A stretch of DNA of 56,319 bases from Gammaproteobacteria bacterium (lineage in GTDB: Bacteria; Pseudomonadota; Gammaproteobacteria; Steroidobacterales; Rariloculaceae). Shown piece after piece: positions 25,825 to 33,989 of the stretch. Position numbers and translations under genes: made by a program. A model generated the notes under the pieces. The model was not told the origin of the DNA, made no database searches, and was given only the letters and a program-made list of their open reading frames with translations. The stretch's first letter is position 1, and each line of letters opens with the position of its first letter. The stretch covers positions 1 to 56,319 of the forward strand of contig PKRJ01000022.1 of NCBI GenBank assembly GCA_017577365.1. The letters run 5' to 3'.

Positions 25825-27207
25825 TTAACGCTGTTGCTGCTTCCTCTCGGATTGCCGAGCCACGATACCCGCGCTCTGCTCTTGCAGCAGCTGGATGATG
25901 CCGCGCGCGCGCCCGCTGACGATCGTGTGCAGCAGCACCGTGGGAATCGCGACGACGAGACCCTGCACGGTGGTCACGAGCGCCTGCGAGATACCCGAGG
26001 CCATCACCGTCGGGTCGCCCGTGCCGAACAGCGTGATCGCCTGGAACGTCTGGATCATGCCCGTCACGGTGCCGAGCAGACCGAGCAGCGGCGCGACGAC
26101 CGAGATGACCTTGATGAAGAGGATGCCCCTCTGCAGCCTCGGCACCTCCTTCAGGATCGCCTCGCCGAGCTTGAGCTCGAGGGTCTCGGTATCCGCGTTC
26201 GGGTTGTCCTGATAGACCTTCAGCACGCGACCGAGCGCGTTGTCCTCGCGAATCGTGTCGCTCTTCAGCTGCGCTTTGACCTTGCGTCCGGCGATACCGA
26301 GCGTGATCAGCCGTTCGAGCGAGATCAGGATGCCGATGACGCCGAGCGCGATGATCACGTAACCGACGATCTGACCCTGCTGGATGTACTCACCGAGCGT
26401 CGGCGACTCGATCAAGAGCGACAGGAGCTGACCGCGCGTGACGTCGACGCCGAAGCGCACCATCGGGCCGTCCGGGGAAGCGTTCACGAGATCGGAGGTC
26501 GACTTGACGAACCGTCCCTGCGAAGGCTGACGCTGCAGCTCCGCGACCGAGCCGTTCTCCGTCATCCGCAGATAGCGGCCGTCGGCGACGATATTGAACG
26601 TGCCGACGCGGACGATGTCCTCGTTGACCTCGCGGCCGTCCGCGGTGACGACGCGGAAATTCGGCAGCTTCTTGACCTTGCCGAGCTCGCTCGCCTCGCG
26701 CGCGAGCTCGAACCACAGCCGCTCGATCTCCTGGATCGACGGCAAGCGGCTGCTCGAGCCGGCCTTCGCCGCGAACTCCGTCAGAAACTCGTCGCGGTCG
26801 GGAAACTCGACGTTCGTCAGCGAGTTCGCGAAGAGCGAGCGCGCGTCGCCGGAAACCTGCTGCAGCACGCCGAAGAGCTCGCGCAGCGAACCGAGACGCT
26901 CGTCGAGCTGTCGCTGCACCTCGACGATCAAGAGCTCGTTCTCCTCGAAGCGAGTCTCGAGCTCTTCGCTGCGCCGCTCCTCCGCCGCCTTACGCTGGCG
27001 CGCCTGCTCGAACAGCTGATTCTGCTGCGCCTGCGCGCGCCGGAACTCCTCGAGGCGCTGCTGATGCTCGCGATCGTCGCGCGCCTGCCCCCGGCTGATC
27101 AGATCGAGGAGGTCCCGAAGGCTGCGCGGTTCGTTTTGCGCGTGCGCCGATCCCGCGGCGATCGCGAAGCCGAGCGCAGCGGCTGCAATGAGGCGGTGGA
27201 TCTTCAT
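25825..27207 (-). CDS. Large ExbB/MotA/TolQ-family protein with periplasmic coiled-coil domain
   Basis: A 460-residue protein with a signal peptide ending AHA|Q near residue 23, a coiled-coil from about 50 to 125, a periplasmic domain to about 270, and then the three ExbB-type membrane segments, including VAPLLGLLGTVTGMIQTFQAI. This is the long ExbB form found in DUF3450 operons. The coiled-coil may contact DUF3450 or the TPR protein. ATG 27207 follows the upstream stop by one base, and the ribosome site lies within the upstream gene's 3' end (caggag). Confidence 0.9.
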   Translation of the reverse strand: MKIHRLIAAAALGFAIAAGSAHAQNEPRSLRDLLDLISRGQARDDREHQQRLEEFRRAQAQQNQLFEQARQRKAAEERRSEELETRFEENELLIVEVQRQLDERLGSLRELFGVLQQVSGDARSLFANSLTNVEFPDRDEFLTEFAAKAGSSSRLPSIQEIERLWFELAREASELGKVKKLPNFRVVTADGREVNEDIVRVGTFNIVADGRYLRMTENGSVAELQRQPSQGRFVKSTSDLVNASPDGPMVRFGVDVTRGQLLSLLIESPTLGEYIQQGQIVGYVIIALGVIGILISLERLITLGIAGRKVKAQLKSDTIREDNALGRVLKVYQDNPNADTETLELKLGEAILKEVPRLQRGILFIKVISVVAPLLGLLGTVTGMIQTFQAITLFGTGDPTVMASGISQALVTTVQGLVVAIPTVLLHTIVSGRARGIIQLLQEQSAGIVARQSERKQQQR

Positions 27208-27208
27208 C

Positions 27209-27988
27209 CTAATTCTCCTGGGGTGGGGCAATGGGAACCATGAAAAGCTGCGGGGCACCGCCACTCTTGAGGACGTTCAGCCCCTGGCGAATCTGCTCGG
27301 CATCCGCCCGTGTCAACGCAACCCATTCCCGAGAGCGTTGATCCCAGGCTCCGGCGGCCGTGTTGTCGGGCGTCACGTAATAGAAGCCGACGCGTCCGAG
27401 CATCAGAAACTCGACTTCCCTCGTGACGCCGCCGATCTCGAGCTCGCCGACATAGAAATCCGCAAAGCGGCCGTAGTCGTTCTCGATCTGCCAAGCCTGC
27501 ATGACGTTGCGGAACTGCTCGGCGGTCGTGACGTCGGAGCGCTGGAGCAAGGCTCGGAGATTCGCGACGCGTTGCCTCCGCTCGGCGAGCCTGAACGGGA
27601 CGTCGAGCTCGATGAACTTCTCGAGGCCGTCGATCATCCTGACCATCAACGGCGTGACCTGGCGCTCGATGACCGTGACGGTATCGATCGACGCGCGCAG
27701 CTCGGCAATCTGTCGCTCCTGGTCGTCGATTCTGGCCTGCATCAAGTCGTTATAAAGACGCAGACCATCGATCTCTTTCAGAACGGTTTGATAATCGTTG
27801 AAGCGTTGGCGCGTCTGCTCGGCGATCTGATCGATTTGCCGCTGCGCTTGCCGCGCCCTCTCGATCCGCTGCGCCTCCGCCGCGAGGACCTGATTCACGT
27901 TGGCGTCCTGCGCCGCGGCTGGGCCCACGACGAACGCTGTAAGAAGCGCGCCGGTAATGGCCCATGCACCAAGCGGTTTGCGTTTCAT
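27209..27988 (-). CDS. DUF3450 family protein of the TonB operon
   Basis: A 259-residue secreted coiled-coil protein. The signal peptide is about residues 1-26 (GAWAITGALLTAFVV, then AAAQ). A long coiled-coil (about 30-110) and a C-terminal globular region with GRVGFYYVTPD follow, typical of DUF3450. It is the first gene of the seven-gene operon. Its role is not known; association with ExbB/TonB is conserved. ATG 27988 has gagg five bases upstream, and the in-frame extension to 28087 lacks such support. Confidence 0.88.
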   Translation of the reverse strand: MKRKPLGAWAITGALLTAFVVGPAAAQDANVNQVLAAEAQRIERARQAQRQIDQIAEQTRQRFNDYQTVLKEIDGLRLYNDLMQARIDDQERQIAELRASIDTVTVIERQVTPLMVRMIDGLEKFIELDVPFRLAERRQRVANLRALLQRSDVTTAEQFRNVMQAWQIENDYGRFADFYVGELEIGGVTREVEFLMLGRVGFYYVTPDNTAAGAWDQRSREWVALTRADAEQIRQGLNVLKSGGAPQLFMVPIAPPQEN

Positions 27989-28497
27989 GCCCACCTCGTC
28001 CGGTGACTGCAGAGAATTCGTCGCCAAGGGATCACGCGACCGTCTCCCACGGCAAATGCATGTCAGCTTGGCCTCCCCCTCAAACATCTCATGGGATGGC
28101 GGAAGCTCGAAGCGCGTCGGCGAGCGACGGACGAGTCCCTTTCGGCTCGATTCCCCAGACTGCCCCGAGATCCGTGCTAAGGTCGATCGATTGTAGTTGT
28201 GGCTTCCCTACTCTACGGGACCCTTCGTTATCTCGCCCCTTTTCGAAAACGAAGGATCCCCCCCCGGCCACCACGGTATGCCGTGGCGCGAAGAATAGCG
28301 CAAAATAATCGCGCGTCGCTACCGCGATGCTGGACCGGTACATACAGTTCATCGAGGGCGTTGCGCGGCGAGTCGGCTCAACGAACGGTCCGGCCCTGCA
28401 CGGGCAACCCTAGAATCATAAAGTAATATGAACTCACGCGCACGGCGAAAAGCAAGAGGCGCGGATTTGCGACACCCGTACGAGACATTCTAAGGCA
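27989..28497. other. Intergenic region upstream of the TonB and ilv/leu operons
   Basis: No convincing gene lies in these 509 bases. On the minus strand a TACAAT hexamer (28190-28195) could be a -10 for the TonB operon, but no good -35 is seen. An inverted repeat with 8-base arms, CCTTCGTT (28222-28229) and AACGAAGG (28248-28255), encloses a TTTTCGAAAA palindrome. The part nearest 28430 is AT-rich. Short reading frames here lack ribosome sites and family likeness. Confidence 0.4.
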
Positions 28498-28526
28498 TTG
28501 ACACGATTCGCGCTTTTGATGATCAT
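28498..28526 (+). promoter_or_regulatory. Sigma-70-type promoter of the ilv/leu operon
   Basis: A consensus -35 TTGACA (28498-28503) is followed after exactly 17 bases by GATCAT (28521-28526), which matches four of six -10 positions. Transcription would begin near 28533, about 20 bases before the leader peptide. Position directly in front of the attenuator supports it. Confidence 0.65.
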
Positions 28527-28552
28527 GCCGACTCTCGCGTCACCTGCAGACC

Positions 28553-28624
28553 ATGAGTACACGTCGCCCCGCGCCGCTCCTCGCCGTACTGCTTGCAACG
28601 CAGCGGTGCGGGCGCACGGCTTGA
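28553..28624 (+). CDS. Leucine-rich leader peptide of the ilvC operon
   Basis: A 23-codon reading frame giving MSTRRPAPLLAVLLATQRCG then RTA. Four of the six residues at positions 9-14 are leucine and one is valine (CTC CTC GCC GTA CTG CTT), so ribosome speed here reports charged leucine tRNA and perhaps valine tRNA. It sits between the promoter and a strong terminator, and its stop at 28622 lies just past RNA segment 2 of the attenuator. No strong ribosome site is visible before the ATG, which is a weakness. The gene is too short for similarity-based calls. Classical ilv and leu leaders work the same way. Confidence 0.7.
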   Translation: MSTRRPAPLLAVLLATQRCGRTA

Positions 28625-28676
28625 TGACGAAGCCTCGACGAAGACCCCGCACCCGAAAGGCTGCGGGGTCTTTTTC
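28565..28676 (+). promoter_or_regulatory. Transcription attenuator of ilvC-ilvE-leuCDB
   Basis: Four segments pair in alternatives. Segment 1 (28565-28577) pairs with 2 (28603-28614) over 12 base pairs with one bulge. Segment 2 (28605-28612, ggtgcggg) pairs with 3 (28646-28653, cccgcacc) over 8. Segment 3 pairs with 4 in the terminator (28641-28672). A ribosome stalled on the leucine codons covers 1 and frees 2 to form the antiterminator; one reaching the stop covers 2 and lets the terminator form. The logic matches known amino-acid operon attenuators. Confidence 0.75.
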
Positions 28677-28680
28677 GTTT
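28641..28680 (+). terminator. Intrinsic terminator in the ilv/leu leader
   Basis: An 11-base-pair perfect stem (AAGACCCCGCA and TGCGGGGTCTT) has a loop that itself can close two C-G pairs around a GAAA tetraloop. It is followed by a T-rich tail (ttttt, then cgttt). It ends 38 bases before ilvC and is the strongest intrinsic terminator in the window. Confidence 0.85.
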
Positions 28681-28717
28681 GGTGGCCGACCCGATTGATC
28701 GGAAAGAGGAAAAACCC

Positions 28718-29704
28718 ATGCAACTTTATACGGAAACGGATGTTCAGCCGGACGCGCTGCGCGGCGAGCGGATCGCGGTGCTCGGCTACGGCAGCCAGGG
28801 CCGCGCGCATGCGCTGAACCTGCGCGACTCCGGCTTCGACGTCGTGATCGGGCTTCGGCCCGGCGGCGCGACGTCGGCGAAGGCCGAGAGGGACGGCTTT
28901 CAGGTCCGTGCGCCCGCCGATGCGGTCGACGGCGCCGGGCTCGTCGCGTTCCTCGTGCCCGATATGGCGCAAGGTCAGCTCTACAAGGACATCGAGCCGC
29001 GCCTCGCGAAGGGCGCGACGCTGCTGTTCGCCCACGGGTTCAACATTCATTACAAGCAGATCCAGCCCCGCGCGGACCTCGACGTCGTGCTGATCGCGCC
29101 GAAGGGGCCCGGCCATCTCGTCCGTCGCCAGTACGAAGAGGGCCGCGGCGTGCCGTGCCTCATGGCGGTCGGCCAGGATGCGACGGGCCGCGCGCAGGCG
29201 CGGGCCCTCGCCTACGCGCACGGTATCGGCGGAACGCGCGGCGGCGTCCTGACGACCACGTTCGCCGAGGAGACGGAGACGGACCTCTTCGGCGAGCAGG
29301 CCGTGCTTTGCGGCGGCCTGACCGAGCTCATCGTGCGCGGCTTCGAGACGCTCGTCGAGGCGGGCTACCAGCCCGAGGTTGCCTATTTCGAATGCATGCA
29401 CGAGGTCAAGCTGATCGTCGATCTGCTGCACGAGGGCGGCCTGCGCAAGATGCACGAGTTCATCAGCGAGACCGCGAAGTTCGGCGACTTGACGCGCGGC
29501 CCGAGGATCATCGACGCGCACGTCAAGGAGAACATGCGCACCGTCCTGAAGGAGGTGCAGAGCGGTCAGTTCGCGAACGAGTGGATCAAGGAAAACCAGA
29601 CCGGCATGGCAAACTACCGCCGCCTGCTCGAGGAGGATCTGAAGCACCCCATCGAGACGGTTGGACGGGAGCTTCGCGGCCGCATGAGCTGGCTCAACGA
29701 GTAA
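28718..29704 (+). CDS. ilvC: Ketol-acid reductoisomerase (class I)
   Basis: A 328-residue enzyme that isomerises and reduces acetolactate and acetohydroxybutyrate in valine, leucine and isoleucine synthesis. The Rossmann motif is GYGSQGRAHALNLRDSG. Metal-site residues lie in ETETDLFGEQAVLCGG and the C-terminal knot region. The cofactor loop reads LRPGGATSAKA; the serine pair of the common LRSGS loop is replaced by Pro/Gly, a variant I recall from Xanthomonas. ATG 28718 has aaagagga upstream. It is the first gene after the attenuator. Acetolactate synthase and dihydroxyacid dehydratase are not nearby. Confidence 0.95.
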   Translation: MQLYTETDVQPDALRGERIAVLGYGSQGRAHALNLRDSGFDVVIGLRPGGATSAKAERDGFQVRAPADAVDGAGLVAFLVPDMAQGQLYKDIEPRLAKGATLLFAHGFNIHYKQIQPRADLDVVLIAPKGPGHLVRRQYEEGRGVPCLMAVGQDATGRAQARALAYAHGIGGTRGGVLTTTFAEETETDLFGEQAVLCGGLTELIVRGFETLVEAGYQPEVAYFECMHEVKLIVDLLHEGGLRKMHEFISETAKFGDLTRGPRIIDAHVKENMRTVLKEVQSGQFANEWIKENQTGMANYRRLLEEDLKHPIETVGRELRGRMSWLNE

Positions 29705-29714
29705 CGGAGGAGAC

Positions 29715-29738
29715 CGCCGGCGGCGATCGCCGCCGGCG
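29715..29738. repeat. 24-nt perfect palindrome between ilvC and ilvE
   Basis: A perfect inverted repeat with 12-base arms, core GGCGGC-gatc-GCCGCC. It lies 10 bases after the ilvC stop. With no T-run it is more likely an RNA stability or processing hairpin than a terminator. It shares its core with elements at 22264 and 25786. Confidence 0.55.
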
Positions 29739-29774
29739 CCCCCGCCCCGGGCGGGATCAGCAGGAGATCGACGG

Positions 29775-30743
29775 ATGGCCCTCAAGGCGAGCAAGTTTAT
29801 CTGGCACGACGGAAAGCTCGTGCCGTGGGAACAGGCGACGGTGCACGTGCTGAGCCACGCGCTTCATTACGGGACTTCCGTATTCGAGGGCGTCCGGGTC
29901 TACGCGACTCCGCGCGGACCGGTGGGCTTCCGGCTGACCGATCACATTCGCCGCATGTTCAACTCCGCGAAGGTCTACCGGATGAAGATTCCGTATACCG
30001 AGGAGGTTCTCGTCGAAGCGGCGAAAGAGGTCATCCGCGCGAACGACCTGGTGAACGGTGCGTACATCCGCCCGATCGCTTACCGCGGCTACGGCGAGAT
30101 GGGCGTCGCCGGCAATATCGACCAGCCCGCGTGCTGCTCGATCGCGGCGTGGGAATGGGGCTCGTATCTCGGCGAAGGCGGCCTCGAGCAAGGCGTGGAC
30201 GTCTGCATCTCGTCCTGGCAACGCGTCGCGCCGAATACGATTCCGGCGCTCGCGAAGGCGGCCGGAAACTATCTCTCGAGCGTCCTCGTGACGCTCGAGG
30301 CGCGACGGCTCGGCTTCGCGGAAGGCATCGCGTTGAACAGCGACGGCTACGTGAGCGAGGGAGCGGGCGAGAACGTCTTCGTCGTGCACGACGGCCGGAT
30401 CATCACCCCGCCGGTCGCGCAGTCGATCCTCGCGGGGCTCACGCGCGACACGGTCATGAAGCTCGCGGCGTTGGCCGGTTACGAGGTCGTCGAGCAGAAC
30501 ATCCCGCGCGAGCTGCTCTACCTCGCGGACGAGGTGTTTCTGACCGGCTCGGCCGCGGAGATCACGCCCGTCCGCTCGATCGATCGCATCCAGATCGGCG
30601 CCGGCAAGCGCGGCCCGGTCACGGAGAAGCTGCAGTCGATGTTCTTCGGTCTCTTCGACGGCACGACGGAGGATCGATGGGGCTGGCTCGAGCCGGTGCT
30701 GCCGGGCGGGGCCCAGCGCGCCGACCGGCCGGTCGCCGTCTGA
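29775..30743 (+). CDS. ilvE: Branched-chain amino acid aminotransferase
   Basis: A 322-residue fold-type IV PLP enzyme that makes the final transamination to leucine, valine and isoleucine. The PLP lysine is K161 in PALAKAAGNYLSS, and HYGTSVFEGVRVY and the GAGENVFVV phosphate-site segment are typical of IlvE group I. Placement between ilvC and leuC supports branched-chain specificity over D-amino-acid aminotransferase. ATG 29775 lies 6 bases after ggag. The C-terminal tail after the conserved domain is ordinary. Confidence 0.94.
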   Translation: MALKASKFIWHDGKLVPWEQATVHVLSHALHYGTSVFEGVRVYATPRGPVGFRLTDHIRRMFNSAKVYRMKIPYTEEVLVEAAKEVIRANDLVNGAYIRPIAYRGYGEMGVAGNIDQPACCSIAAWEWGSYLGEGGLEQGVDVCISSWQRVAPNTIPALAKAAGNYLSSVLVTLEARRLGFAEGIALNSDGYVSEGAGENVFVVHDGRIITPPVAQSILAGLTRDTVMKLAALAGYEVVEQNIPRELLYLADEVFLTGSAAEITPVRSIDRIQIGAGKRGPVTEKLQSMFFGLFDGTTEDRWGWLEPVLPGGAQRADRPVAV

Positions 30744-30771
30744 GCGCGGCGCGATGCCGCTCGAGAGGGAT

Positions 30772-32175
30772 ATGCAACCGAGATCACTGTTCGAGAAGGT
30801 CTGGGATGCGCACGTCGTGCGTCCCGAGACCGACGACACGCCGGCCGTCCTGTACATCGATCTCCATCTCGTGCACGAGGTGACGAGCCCGCAGGCCTTC
30901 GACATGCTGCGCGCACGCGGTCTGCGCGTGCGGCGGCCGGACCTGACGCTCGCGACGATGGATCACTCGACGCCGACCGTGCCGATCAAGTCGCTGAAGG
31001 ATATCGAGGTCGTCAGCGAGCCCGCAGCGGCGAAGCAGATCCGTCAGCTCGAGGCGAACTGCAAGGAGTTCGGCATCGAGCTTCGCGGCTTCTTCAGCGG
31101 CCAGCGCGGCGTCGTGCACGTGATCGGCCCCGAGCTCGGCGCGACGCAGCCCGGCAAGACGATCGTCTGCGGCGACTCGCATACGAGCACGCACGGCGCA
31201 TTCGGCGCCCTCGCCTTCGGCATCGGCACGACGGAGGTCGGCCACGTCCTCGCCACGCAATGCCTGCTGCAGCGCAAGCCGAAGACGCTCGCGATCGAGC
31301 TCGCCGGGCGCCCCGGCCCCGGCGTGACGGCCAAGGACCTGATCTTGAGGATCATCGGCACGATCGGCGTCGCCGGCGGCACGGGACACGTCATCGAGTA
31401 TCGCGGCGAGGCGATCAGCGCGCTGTCGATGGAGCAGCGCATGACCGTCTGCAACATGTCGATCGAGGCCGGCGCGAGGGCCGGCATGATCGCGCCCGAC
31501 GACGTCACGTACGAGTACATGGCCGGCCGGCCGCTCGCGCCCAAGGGGAAGGACTGGGACGCCGCGCTCGAGCGCTGGCGGAAGCTCCCGAGCGATCCCG
31601 GCGCGCGATTCGATCGCGAGGTGCGCATCGACGTCTCGCGGCTCGCGCCGATGGTCACGTTCGGCACGAATCCGGGGATGGTCGTCGAGATCGATCAGCC
31701 GGTGCCGGAAAGCGGCGATATCGCTTTCAAGAAGGCACTCGACTACATGCGCGTCGAGGCAGGCAAGCCGTTGCTCGGCACGCCGGTCGACGTCGTGTTC
31801 ATCGGCTCGTGCACGAACGGCCGGCTCGGCGATATTCGCGACGCGGCGCGTATCCTCAAGGGCCGCAAGGTCGCCGACAACGTGCGCTTGCTCGTCGTGC
31901 CCGGATCGGATCAGACGAAGCGCGAAGCCGAAGCGGAAGGTCTCGACGAGATCATCCGCGCGGCGGGCGGGGAGTGGCGGGAGCCCGGCTGCTCGATGTG
32001 CATCGGCATGAACGGCGACATCGTGCCGCCCGGCAAGCTCGCCGTGAGCACGAGCAACCGCAACTTCGAGGGTCGTCAGGGCCCGGGCGCGCGCACGATA
32101 CTCGCGAGCCCGATCACCGCCGCCGCGGCCGCCGTGAAGGGCGTGGTCGCGGATCCGCGGGAGCTGCTCGGCTAG
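30772..32175 (+). CDS. leuC: 3-isopropylmalate dehydratase, large subunit
   Basis: A 467-residue aconitase-family protein that holds the 4Fe-4S cluster and isomerises 2- to 3-isopropylmalate with LeuD. With ATG 30772 as residue 1, the cluster cysteines fall at C347, C407 and C410, the same numbers as in the standard family. That favours this start over ATG 30754, although its gagg is only about 3 bases upstream. GSCTNGR and CSMCIGMN are intact. It is followed by leuD after 63 bases. Confidence 0.94.
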   Translation: MQPRSLFEKVWDAHVVRPETDDTPAVLYIDLHLVHEVTSPQAFDMLRARGLRVRRPDLTLATMDHSTPTVPIKSLKDIEVVSEPAAAKQIRQLEANCKEFGIELRGFFSGQRGVVHVIGPELGATQPGKTIVCGDSHTSTHGAFGALAFGIGTTEVGHVLATQCLLQRKPKTLAIELAGRPGPGVTAKDLILRIIGTIGVAGGTGHVIEYRGEAISALSMEQRMTVCNMSIEAGARAGMIAPDDVTYEYMAGRPLAPKGKDWDAALERWRKLPSDPGARFDREVRIDVSRLAPMVTFGTNPGMVVEIDQPVPESGDIAFKKALDYMRVEAGKPLLGTPVDVVFIGSCTNGRLGDIRDAARILKGRKVADNVRLLVVPGSDQTKREAEAEGLDEIIRAAGGEWREPGCSMCIGMNGDIVPPGKLAVSTSNRNFEGRQGPGARTILASPITAAAAAVKGVVADPRELLG

Positions 32176-32238
32176 ATCGAGCCGTAAGGGACGGGGTCGA
32201 GTGCCCTGCTCTTCCGGCTCGAGCTTTGGAGATTCGAA

Positions 32239-32817
32239 ATGGAACCGATTCGAACGATTCGCTCGAAGACGGTCGTGCTGCCGTTCGACGATATCGACAC
32301 CGACCAGATCATCCCCGCGCGTTTCTTGACGACGACGACGAAGGACGGGCTCGGACAGCATTTGTTCTCGAACTGGCGCTACGCCGATGACGGCACGCCG
32401 CGCCCCGACTTTGCGCTGAATCGCCCCGAGGCGAAGGGTGCGACGATCCTCGTCGCCGGCCGCAACTTCGGCTGCGGCTCGTCGCGCGAGCACGCGCCGT
32501 GGGCGCTCGTCGACTACGGCTTCCGCGCCGTCATCAGCTCGGAGTTCGCGGATATCTTCCGCAACAACGCGCTGAAGAACGGACTCGTGCCGGTGACCGT
32601 CGACGACGAGACGCATCGCTGGCTCCTCGAGCACGAGGGCGCCGAGGTCACGGTCGATCTCGAGAGCACGACCGTGGAGCTGCCGACCGGGCGGCGCGTG
32701 CAGTTCCCGATCGAGCGGTTCTCGCGCTACTGCCTGATGAACGGGCTCGATCAGCTCGGCTTCCTCCTCGAGCAGGAGGACGCGATCGCCGAGTACGAAA
32801 GGCGGCACGTCGCATGA
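32239..32817 (+). CDS. leuD: 3-isopropylmalate dehydratase, small subunit
   Basis: A 192-residue subunit with the swivelling beta domain that completes the LeuC active site. FDDIDTDQIIPARFL and the GRNFGCGSSREHAPWAL substrate loop are conserved. Length is usual for the LeuD1 group. A ggag lies upstream, and its stop overlaps leuB as ATGA. It belongs to the leucine-attenuated operon by position. Confidence 0.95.
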   Translation: MEPIRTIRSKTVVLPFDDIDTDQIIPARFLTTTTKDGLGQHLFSNWRYADDGTPRPDFALNRPEAKGATILVAGRNFGCGSSREHAPWALVDYGFRAVISSEFADIFRNNALKNGLVPVTVDDETHRWLLEHEGAEVTVDLESTTVELPTGRRVQFPIERFSRYCLMNGLDQLGFLLEQEDAIAEYERRHVA

Positions 32818-33875
32818 GCGCGCGAATCGTCGTTCTTCCCGGCGACGGGGTCGGTCCCGAGGTCACGACTGCGGCCGTCGAAGTGCTGCGTGCCGCGGGC
32901 GATCGATTCGGTATCGAGCTCCGGATCGAAGAGGCGCTGATCGGCGGCGCGGCCTACGATGTCGCGGGCTCGCCCCTGCCCGACGAGACGCTCGCGGCGT
33001 GCCGCGAGGCCGACGCGGTGCTCCTCGGCGCGGTGGGCGGTCCGAACTGGGCGAACGTGCCCGTCGACAAGCGGCCGGAAGCGGGACTCCTCGCGATCCG
33101 CAAAGCGCTGGGCCTGTTCGCCAACCTGCGGCCGGTCCGCACCCTGCCCTTCCTCGCCGACGCATCTCCGCTCAAGCCCGAGAAGCTCGCGAACGTCGAC
33201 ATCATGGTCGTGCGCGAGCTGACCGGCGGTATCTATTTCGGCAAGCGCCAGCGCACCGAGAAGGCGGCGTTCGACACGTGCGAGTACACGGTCGAAGAGA
33301 TCGAGCGCGTGCTTCGCGCGGCGGCCAAGCTCGCGCGCGCACGACGCGGCAAGGTCACGTCCGTCGACAAGGCGAACGTGCTCGACACGTCGCGCCTGTG
33401 GCGCGATACCGCGACGCGCATCTTCGCGGACGAGTTCCCCGACGTTACGCTCGAGCATCTGCTCGTCGACGCGGCGGCGATGCACCTGTTGAGCCGCCCT
33501 GCGGATTTCGACGTCATCGTCACCGAGAACATGTTCGGCGACATCCTGACCGACGAGGCTTCGATGCTCGCCGGTTCGATGGGCCTGCTGCCGTCGGCCT
33601 CGCTCGGCGAGTCCGGCGTCGGGCTGTACGAGCCGATCCACGGCTCGGCGCCGGATATCGCGGGGCAGGACGTCGCGAATCCGTGCGGCGCGATCCTGAG
33701 CGCGGCGATGCTGCTCAGGCACTCGCTCGGCGCCGAGGACGCGGCGGCTGCGGTCGAGCGCGCGGTGATCGAGTGCCTCGAGGCCGGTCTCCGCACGCGC
33801 GATATCGCGGCCGGGAAAGACGCGGTCGGCACGCGGGCGTTCGGCGCCGCGGTCGCCGACAGGCTTCGCGCCTGA
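32814..33875 (+). CDS. leuB: 3-isopropylmalate dehydrogenase
   Basis: A 353-residue NAD-dependent decarboxylating dehydrogenase for the step after LeuCD. LPGDGVGPEV opens the protein, DKANVLDTSRLWR carries the catalytic lysine and neighbours, and ENMFGDILTDE supplies metal ligands. ATG 32814 overlaps the leuD stop. It ends the branched-chain operon; leuA is missing from the window, so isopropylmalate synthase lies elsewhere. Confidence 0.95.
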   Translation: MSARIVVLPGDGVGPEVTTAAVEVLRAAGDRFGIELRIEEALIGGAAYDVAGSPLPDETLAACREADAVLLGAVGGPNWANVPVDKRPEAGLLAIRKALGLFANLRPVRTLPFLADASPLKPEKLANVDIMVVRELTGGIYFGKRQRTEKAAFDTCEYTVEEIERVLRAAAKLARARRGKVTSVDKANVLDTSRLWRDTATRIFADEFPDVTLEHLLVDAAAMHLLSRPADFDVIVTENMFGDILTDEASMLAGSMGLLPSASLGESGVGLYEPIHGSAPDIAGQDVANPCGAILSAAMLLRHSLGAEDAAAAVERAVIECLEAGLRTRDIAAGKDAVGTRAFGAAVADRLRA

Positions 33876-33884
33876 GCCGCTTTC

Positions 33885-33900
33885 GCGGCCGGTTGGCCGC
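33885..33900 (+). terminator. Hairpin after leuB
   Basis: GCGGCC and GGCCGC pair around a GGTT loop ten bases after the leuB stop. There is no T-tract after it, so intrinsic termination would be weak. It may simply protect the leuB message end before the yerC/his promoter begins. Confidence 0.35.
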
Positions 33901-33952
33901 TCCCCCGGGACGACAGCAAGCGCACTCCGTCGACCTCGGCATTCGTGCGCGT

Positions 33953-33989
33953 TGACCCGGTCCCCGTGCTTGTGCTAGCGTAACAGCAC
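33953..33989 (+). promoter_or_regulatory. yerC/his promoter with TrpR-like operator
   Basis: TTGACC (33953-33958) and TAGCGT (33976-33981) are 17 bases apart and could be -35 and -10. Overlapping the -10 is GTGCTAGCGTAACAGCAC (33972-33989), an 18-base imperfect palindrome with five-base arms. It resembles in length and outline the E. coli Trp operator GTACTAGTTAACTAGTAC. The first gene downstream encodes a TrpR-like protein, so autoregulation of the his operon is a natural inference. Confidence 0.5.

Noticed and set aside
28199..28426. A short plus-strand frame upstream of the ilv promoter
   Set aside because: No ribosome site, no family likeness, and composition typical of intergenic DNA.
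29715..29738. A terminator between ilvC and ilvE
   Set aside because: The palindrome is perfect but has no T-run, and ilvE continues the same pathway, so termination here is unlikely.
30784..32808. A 674-codon minus-strand frame over leuC and leuD
   Set aside because: Antisense shadow; leuC cluster cysteines and leuD motifs define the true strand.
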